Assembly (NCBI RefSeq): GCF_001718835.1
Contig: NZ_CP013444.1
Span: forward strand, 1,798,001-1,862,000
Reading direction: 5' to 3'
DNA length: 64,000 bases
DNA from: Burkholderia cepacia
GTDB taxonomy: Bacteria > Pseudomonadota > Gammaproteobacteria > Burkholderiales > Burkholderiaceae
Shown piece after piece: positions 53,653 to 61,200 of this stretch; the stretch's first letter is position 1, and every line of letters begins with the position of its first letter. A model generated the notes under the pieces. The model searched no databases. It saw nothing but the letters and a program-made list of their open reading frames with translations, and had not been told where the DNA came from. Position numbers and translations under genes: made by a program.

Positions 53653-53684
53653 ATTGGCTACCTCGATTTACCTAAAATTGGTTA
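53653..53684 (+). promoter_or_regulatory. Direct repeat after the MocR gene
   Basis: ATTGGCTA (53653-53660) and ATTGGTTA (53677-53684) are 24 bases apart in the same orientation, in the 116-base gap before the carboxymuconolactone-decarboxylase gene. Direct repeats of about this kind are the sites of several MocR/GabR proteins. It is too short to be sure. Confidence 0.4.
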
Positions 53685-53759
53685 TTCCAGCAGGCCAGTC
53701 CACTCGTTAATCTGGGTCCTGTCGCGCCACCGTGCGCTCCAACCGAAAAAGGACCTGCC

Positions 53760-54197
53760 ATGCAACCGCGCCTGAACTTCTATACCGCCAGCCCGAACGC
53801 CATCAAGGTGATGCGCAACGCCGAGGACTTCATCGCAAAAAGCTCGATCGAGAAGCCGCTCGCCGAACTCGTCCGCCTGCGCGCGTCGCAGATCAACGGC
53901 TGCGCGTTCTGCGTCGACATGCACACGACCGACGCACGCAAGGGCGGCGAAACCGACCGCCGTCTCGCGACCGTCGTCGTGTGGCGCGAAACGCCGTTCT
54001 TCACCGAGCGCGAACGCGCGGCGCTGGAATGGACCGAGGCGTTGACGCTGGTGGCCGACAACCACGTGCCCGACGCCGTCTGGGAGGCCGTGAAGCCGCA
54101 CTTCACCGACGAGGAGCTGTTCGACCTGTCGATGCTGATCGCGACGATCAACTCGTGGAACCGCTTCGCGATCGCGTTCCGCAAGATGCCCGAGTAA
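53760..54197 (+). CDS. Carboxymuconolactone decarboxylase/AhpD-like protein
   Basis: A 145-residue all-helical protein. The thiol motif GCAFCVDMH (Cys48, Cys51, His55) marks the AhpD-like branch, which reduces peroxidase partners or peroxides. It is not the true decarboxylase branch, which lacks the CxxC. RNAEDFIAKSSIEKPLAELV and INSWNRFAIAFRKMP are typical flanks. It is 10 bases from the cupin gene on the same strand, so the two form an operon, probably under MocR control. A role in oxidative or aldehyde stress is likely. Confidence 0.9.
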   Translation: MQPRLNFYTASPNAIKVMRNAEDFIAKSSIEKPLAELVRLRASQINGCAFCVDMHTTDARKGGETDRRLATVVVWRETPFFTERERAALEWTEALTLVADNHVPDAVWEAVKPHFTDEELFDLSMLIATINSWNRFAIAFRKMPE

Positions 54198-54207
54198 GGA
54201 GGCGGCC

Positions 54208-54624
54208 ATGACTCGCAACGTTTTCATGCGCGCCGCCGCGTGCGCCGCGCTCGTGCTGGGCGCGACGATGCCGGCCGCGCACGCGCACGACGGCGGCGAC
54301 AATGTGCGCTCCGTCATGCAGCAGGCCGTGCCGGAAGCGCCCGGCAAGCTCGCGGTCGTCGCGACCGTCGACTATGCGCCCGGCCAGGCTTCGGAAGCCC
54401 ACCGGCACCTCGGCTCGGTGTTCGCGGTCGTGTCGAAGGGCGAAGTGCTGTCGCAGGTGAACGGCGGCCCGCTGCACCGTTATCGCGCCGGCGAAGGCTG
54501 GTACGAGGCGCCCGGCTCGCGCCACCAGGTGTCGCGCAACGCAAGCGCGACCGAACCCGCGCAGATCGTCGTGTTCGGGTTGACGGGGGAGAATATGCCG
54601 CTCAAGTCGGCGATGGATCAGTAG
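54208..54624 (+). CDS. Secreted cupin protein
   Basis: A 138-residue protein with a signal peptide (to about residue 25, PAAHAH). The cupin motif is EAHRHLGSVFAVVSKGEVLS, and PGSRHQVSRNAS has the second His. Relatives are often encoded with AhpD-like proteins. An AAGGAG lies just before the ATG at 54208, in the gap after the first gene's stop. It is exported to the periplasm, unlike its operon partner, so a joint role is uncertain. Confidence 0.88.
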   Translation: MTRNVFMRAAACAALVLGATMPAAHAHDGGDNVRSVMQQAVPEAPGKLAVVATVDYAPGQASEAHRHLGSVFAVVSKGEVLSQVNGGPLHRYRAGEGWYEAPGSRHQVSRNASATEPAQIVVFGLTGENMPLKSAMDQ

Positions 54625-54749
54625 GGGCTGGCGCCGGGCCCGGCGTGCCGGGCGCCGGCGGCTTGACCGGCAACCGGCGCGACCGGTCGTCCGCGCTCGT
54701 CTTGCCCGTTGAAATCGAATTGGTCATCCGCTCGCTTCGTCTTGTTCAT
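54618..54749 (-). CDS. Possible 43-residue protein downstream of the immunity gene
   Basis: ATG at 54749 (MNKTKRADDQFDFNGQDERG) with AAGGAG ten bases upstream. The peptide is hydrophilic at the start and Gly/Ala/Pro-rich at the end; it has no signal or membrane segment. Its last seven bases overlap the end of the convergent cupin gene. It is on the same strand as the CdiA/immunity unit but behind its hairpin, 177 bases away. No family is recognised and it may be a chance frame. Confidence 0.4.
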   Translation of the reverse strand: MNKTKRADDQFDFNGQDERGRPVAPVAGQAAGARHAGPGASPY

Positions 54750-54895
54750 CTTCTTGACTCTCCTTGCTTGAGTTTAAACGCTCAGCAAGGAATTCGTTTT
54801 TCGGGGGCGAGCTCACAGGATCGCATCCACCACGACGAACAATTCGCCGCTGAACGACGGCCTCGACGTCGCCTTCATTCCAAGCGTTCATAAAC

Positions 54896-54923
54896 ACCGA
54901 GCCCGGCAACAGCCGGCCTCGGT
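54896..54923 (-). terminator. Hairpin after the immunity gene
   Basis: ACCGAGGCCGG and CCGGGCTCGGT (minus strand) form an 11-bp stem with one mismatch and a 6-base loop. It starts three bases past the immunity-gene stop and is followed by GTTTATG. It would end the CdiA/immunity unit. Confidence 0.7.
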
Positions 54924-54926
54924 CGT

Positions 54927-55208
54927 TCAGATCTTGCGGTCAGACTTGAACCAGGGACCGAATTTCTCCGGATCGTCGCTCAGCATCCCGACCTTGCGCA
55001 ACGGCTTCGGCAACAATCGAATATGTAAAACCAGAAGAACAATAAAGAATGGAAGGCCTATAGCAAATACAGAGATGCCATCACTCAGCCCCATCAGTTT
55101 CCGACAGATACCAATCACGATGACCGTATAGCACCCCGTACTAAAAACCGATACTAGGAAAACCATGAACCATATTTGAGCCGTCGCATAGAGTCGTCGC
55201 CAATTCAT
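54927..55208 (-). CDS. Putative CDI immunity protein, small membrane protein
   Basis: A 93-residue protein with two strong transmembrane helices (about 12-35 and 45-67) and a charged C-terminal tail ending in PWFKSDRKI. Its ATG overlaps the CdiA stop (ATGA), and an AGGAG lies inside the end of CdiA, so its production is tied to the toxin. Position, size and low GC compared with the neighbours are the marks of a cognate immunity protein. Inner-membrane location suggests that the toxin acts at or through that membrane. I recognise no family. Direct proof of immunity is not visible in the sequence. Confidence 0.8.
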   Translation of the reverse strand: MNWRRLYATAQIWFMVFLVSVFSTGCYTVIVIGICRKLMGLSDGISVFAIGLPFFIVLLVLHIRLLPKPLRKVGMLSDDPEKFGPWFKSDRKI

Positions 55209-58200
55209 TTCTGCTCTCCTGCGTGGCGAATGTCATTGATGACCGTTGCTCCCTTCGAACCAACTCCAAACAGAAGAATGCCCTGCGTCGTCCCGTAGGG
55301 CGCCGCTTGGTTAATGAATGGAATCAAGGTGTTGTTATTGATACGCGGCACGGTCACGCCAAACATCGCCCCCGGACGATTCAGACCATCAGCATTACCC
55401 ATCTTGAGCGGGACTGGCGCTTTCAAGGCCACAATCGCGGCTACCAGATTCAACCCATCATATGCGACATCCCCCCAACCAGCAGGCAATGCCTCATTAA
55501 ACCCATACCGCAAAGGATTCACTCCAGGAGAACTGATGCCGTTGTAACGGTTGTAAAGACCATCCGCACCTTCTGCCATATCACCCAATCCAAAAACGAT
55601 CATTCCTCCACCGCCGAGAGCACAACCCAGACCGCTTGTACAAAGTCCCGCTCCCGTCTTTACCGTCACACCACCAACAACGATCTTCGCCGTATCCTTC
55701 GCCACACCAACCGGATCGTTCTTCAACGCATCACCAGCCTTCTGCCACGGCGTGTACTCGAACAACCCCGCTTCCTTCTGCTGATTCACCCAATCCAGTT
55801 GCGGCTTCAATTGCGATGCCTCGACCTCGCTCACGAAGTTCTTGTTCCGTGCCTCGCTCCCCTCCGGATACTCCGACCAGCACTTCACCACGTAGCACGC
55901 CGCGCGCGTCAGCTTCTCTTGCTCGGCCTTGTCCTTACCTGCTTTCTCCGCGATCGCGTCCTTCTCATTATCGTGCAACTGCCGATTAAACCGATCCACG
56001 TTGTATCCCGAGAACGCCCCCGATTCCCCACCCACAGCCACTCCAGCCCCCGTCGCAAGCGCGTTCGCCACGATGTTACCCAGCGCCTGATTCATATTGG
56101 CATTGCCGGTCGGATCGCTGCCTGCAATCCCGCTGCTCAGCTCGTTCAGCTTGCCGGACGCGATCGACGCAATTGCCGCACCGGCTGCGCCACCTACTGC
56201 ATTACCGCCCGCCAGTCCAGTCACCAGCGCCGCGCCGGCACCTTGCATCAGCGCGCGGTTCGCTCCGCCTTCCTTCCACGCGTCAACACCTGCCTGGTCG
56301 CCATTCGCCGCGGCATCTTTCATCATCTTGTCCGCATAGTCCCCGATCCGGCGCGACACCACTTCACCCGCCGCGCTGGCCGCAGCCATCATGTCCGCTT
56401 GATTGCTCAAGAGATTCTGCATGTCCGGAAGTTTGGCGACCGCTCCGTTCGTGTTCGTCGTATCGCGATTCAAGCTGGCGACGTCCTGCTTCTGGTTCGC
56501 CGAGTCCGTGATCGTCACCGTCCCCGCACTCACGCCGCTCTTCGTCGTCGCGCTATCACTGCCGCTGTCGTTCTGCCCAAGCATGGGCGCGGCGCCGCCG
56601 GCATTCTTGCCCGACGCGCTGCCGTGCGTGCTGTAGTTCATTCCACCGTCGCCGGTCGTCGCGCCCGCACTGAAGCCGCTCGAGCTCGCATCGTAGTGCG
56701 ACTGGTTCTGGACGTCCGAGAAGGACAGCGAACCTGTCGTCAGCGAGTTCTTCGACGCGTCCGCGTCGCTCGCGATCAGTCCGCCTTTCAGGTCGGTATT
56801 ACCGGTGACGTTGATATTGAAACCGCCATCGCCCGCGTGAATCCCGGCCTGTTCGTTGACGCCCGCATAGCTGCCCGACGCATTGCCCTTGCTCTGGCTG
56901 AAGTTCGCACTTGCGCCGCCCTGACTGACGCTGAAGCCGCCGCCCGAACTCGACTGATGCGCCGCGCTCGACAGCGTATCCTGCACGCTGACGATGTTCA
57001 GATTCCCGCCCACATCGGCGTTCACCTGATTGCCCTTCACGTTCGAGCCGATGATGTTCGTATCGCCGCCCGAGATGATCGTCACATTGTTTGCTGCGCT
57101 TACATGGCTATTGTTCTGCGTGGCCAGATCGCTGTTGCCGTCGCCGTTGGCCTTCGACATCGCCGCGGAAACACCGAACCCGCCCGTGCCGACGGACACC
57201 CCCACGCTCGCGCTCTTCGACTCGTTCGTGCTGCGCGTCGAATCCGTATCGGTCGTATTGACGATATTGACCTGATTCTTCGCTGCCAGGATCACGTCGT
57301 TTGCGTTCACGTTCGAACCAACGATCATCACATTGCCGCTGCCCGGCTGACCATTGCCGGTCGCCGCAAACGCCGCCGTTCCACCCGCGGCGACGCTGGA
57401 GCCGCGATTCGTCACGCTGTCTTCGGAGAATGCGCTCTTGCTGTGACTGCTGCCGACGCTGACTTCGACCTTGAACTGAGGTGTCTCTCCCGCCCCCAGC
57501 GCCCGGACCACATCGCCCGCGGCAACGTTCGCGTCCCATGCCGCGCTGGCCGCGGCCATCCCGTGCAGCGCGGCTGCCCGGCCGTCCTGGCTATTGCTGG
57601 ACGCACGCGATTGACCCACAGCGTTCGATATCGCGTCGATCACCGGTGCCTTCAGTGCCAGCGTCAGGCCGCTCTTGGAGACTTCCTGCGTTTCACCGCG
57701 GTGGTTCTTGTCCTGCGCCGAGTCAATCGTCACGTTCGCGCCTGCCCCACTGAGATTCTTCGCTGCGATCAGGTCGCTGCCCGTCACGTGCAGATCGTTG
57801 CCAGCCGTGATGCTCAGGTTACCCTTCAGCGAACCGATCGTGCTGGCGTTGTTCGACACCTCGGTCGTCTGGCTGGTCGTCTTCAGCGAACTGCTGCCCA
57901 CCGACACCGACAGTCCGCCGCCCGACATCAGCCCGGATTCCTTCTTGTTGTAATAGCTCGATGACTGCAAGGTGTCCTGCGACGTCGTAACCGTCACGTT
58001 ACGCGCTGCCGTGAGCGTCACGTCGTTCGTTCCGACGATGGTGCTGCCCTGAACATTGACGTCCTTTCCGCTGACAATGTTCACGCCGTCCGCCGATACC
58101 AGACTGCCGCGATTGAGCGTCATCGTCTGATCGATCCCGCTTGCGATCTTCGTTCCGCTCAACACGCCGCTACGGCTATGCGTTTCATGCGAACTGTATT

Positions 58201-61200
58201 CGTGCGTCTCGGTTGCCGCGCCGACGTTCACATCGCCGGCCGCCAGCAGGTTCGCGTTGCCCTTGTCGAGGCTGAGCGTGCTACCGGAGAGCGTTATATC
58301 CTTGCCCGACACGATATTGACCGTGTCGCCGCCCTTGAGCGTCGTCCCGGTCACGGTTTCATTCACCGCATGCAGGGTCGCGGCCGAACTGCGGCCACGA
58401 CTGCTGCTGGAACTATTGCTGTTGATGGTGGACGTTGCGCTCGCCGCACCAAGCGACACATCGCCCTTCACGGCCACCGTGCCACCTTGCCCAAGATCGA
58501 TCTGCGCGCCCTTCGCCGTCAGGTCGCCGCCGACGCCGATTTGCGACACGCCGCCGACCTTCACGGAACTGCCGACCGCCTGATTGACGTCCACGTCCGA
58601 CACACCATTGGCGCGATGCACGACCGTGTGCTCGCCAGTCTGCTGCGCACCGAGATTCCAGTTGCCCCCGACCTGCATCCCCAAATTGCCGCCGACGTTC
58701 AGGTCTCCCGCGTTCTGCTGGAAATTCCCTCCAGTCACGATCGCCGCATTGCCTGCTACATCGATTTTCGCCTGCGGCCCGAGCGTCGTCGTGATGCGCG
58801 TTGCGCCCGTGTCGTTGACTTGCTTGACGGTTTTTGCTGCGGTATCGAGAATCAGGTCCTTGCCGGCGTCGAGCTGCAAACTGCCGGCCTTCACGTTCGC
58901 GGATGTCAGATCGACGTCGCCCGTCGTCGTCAGCTTCATCAAGCCGCCGCTTTGCAGCGCGCCGAATGCGTTGTCGATCTGCTTGCCTTCCACCGACAGC
59001 GTATTCGCCGCCTTCATCGTGCCGCTGTTCGTGAACGTTTGTGCGTTCTTGAGATCGATGTCGTTCGCCGCGATCAGCGGACCATGCCAGTTTTCCTGAC
59101 TGGCTTTTGCCAGATAGACGACCGGCACCAAGACCGACTGTCCGCCAACGACGCGCGTCTCCATCAGGATCACGTTGCTCGTCAGTTGCGAAACCTGTTC
59201 AGGCGACAGGCTCATGCCGAGCGGAAGGCTGAGCGACTTCGACAGCGATGCACCGGCCGCCATCAGCGATTCGTACATCGACTGCGTATCCGTGTACGGT
59301 CCCAACACGGCCTTGCCCGTCAACGACGTAATTTCATTGCGTACCAACTGCTGCTCGTAAAAGCCGTCGCCGAGCCGCTTCGGAATGTGCGTCAGGTCAA
59401 CGCCGATCTGCTGGAAGAAATAATCGCTCGAAATGAAATTCTTTTGGTTCGTGAACGCCGGATTGGTCTCGATGACGTACGGTGCATTCGGCGCAATGGT
59501 TGGCTTGAACAGCCCGCCTTGCGCAAGGGTGAGATTGTTCAGGACGTTGAGCGCAGTCGCACTCGCGATCACCGGATTGACCATCGTCGGCGTGGTGCCG
59601 TGCACCGCGCCGGAATTGACGGGCAACGACTGACCGGCCACCAATCCAAGCGACGGAATCGACGCGTTGCCTGCGGTGTTGTTGATGCTCACGCCCGTAC
59701 CAGACAACGTGCCATTCGTGACGAGCGTCGATTGATAATCGGGAATCTTGAATTCCTTCACATCGGCCGGACCATTACATCCTTTATCGCAGAATGAATA
59801 GGTCCAGTCGTGTTCACTGTTGTCGTAGTTGTTGTAGTGATAATGCCCCGAATAAGTGACTGTCAGACCTGGCGCTTGCTGCCCCGATGCTTTCCAGCCG
59901 TCCGCATCGTAATTCGCAGGCATTTCGATGCCATTGACAGCGGCAATATTGCTCCAATAGTTTTGAAGCGTGCCAACCGACGATGCTCCGAGTTTTCCGC
60001 CCGAAACAATTTGGCCAGCAGGACTGATGTCTTTTACCGTATTCGCAGTCGCGACACCTGTATAGGTCGTGCGTTGATACCTGCTATTCCATTGGCCTTC
60101 ATGGGGCGGATCAATAAAGATTCCGCCGATTTGCTTCCTCAATTGTTCGATGACAGAAGGATCAGCCTTTGCAAGATCAATCCCCGGAACATCATATGCG
60201 CCGTTGCATGCGTCCGTGAAATAGGCCGCGCAACCGGACATGCTGATGCCAAGCTGTTGCAGCCACGCCGGATCGACGTTGTTGGTATAGCCGGTCGTCG
60301 TCATCACGCGACGCGTGTTCGTCACCTGATCGGCATGCAATTCCATATCACCGCCGGATTGGATCAACGCAGACTGGTTACGGATCAGTGCTGCATGCGT
60401 GTAATTCCCGTTCGCATCCTTGCCACCGGCCAACACGACCTTGCCCAAGCCGTAAATGGCCGTCTGCGCCATCGCGTCCGCCGCAGTCGTATCGTCACGG
60501 TTTTCGATATCCCGCGATAGCAGTTCGAGCGTGCCGTTGCTATCCGATGCGCCAATCAACGCGGTCGGACCGATGTTCGACAGTGTGCTGTCGGCAACGA
60601 GCGAAGCACTGCCCCCGACCATCACGCCGGTATTCGTCAGCGTATTCGAATGCGTTTTCAGCAGATTCCCGGCCGCGATTGCGCCGCTGTTCACGATATC
60701 GCCTGCGTGGATGGACAGGTTGTTGACCGATTGCAGGCCCGCACTGTTGGTGAACGTGCCGGGCAACGTGAACGCGAGATCATGACCCGCGCTGAATTGG
60801 TATGCCGGCGTGCTCGAAAAATCGCCCTGCAGATTCAGCGACGCATCATGGGCCGCACTGTACGTGCCGCCACCAAGCAGCGTGCTGGCCGATACCGACA
60901 AGTCGTGCGTCGCACCGATTTTCCCGTTCGTGTTCGTAATCGCGCCGGTCGTTGCGATGTCGACATTGCCATCGGCGACGTTGCCGATTTTGCTATCGGT
61001 GTTGTCGAGCGTATCGCTACGCACCTGAACGTTCGCCCCGCTCATCTGCGCTCCATTCGTATTGACGATCGAAGCAGCTTGCGCGGTCACGTCACCGTTA
61101 CCGGTGATCGTGCCTGCGCTGTTGAGCAGTTGACTGCCGCCTTGTACCGATGTCGCGCCGGTCCCAAAATCCGCAATCAGCCCGCCCGAATTCTGAATCG

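Noticed and set aside
55223..57964. Plus-strand frame of 913 residues opposite CdiA
   Set aside because: Arg/His/Ala-rich with no domain or start context. The minus strand there encodes the well-formed end of the exoprotein.
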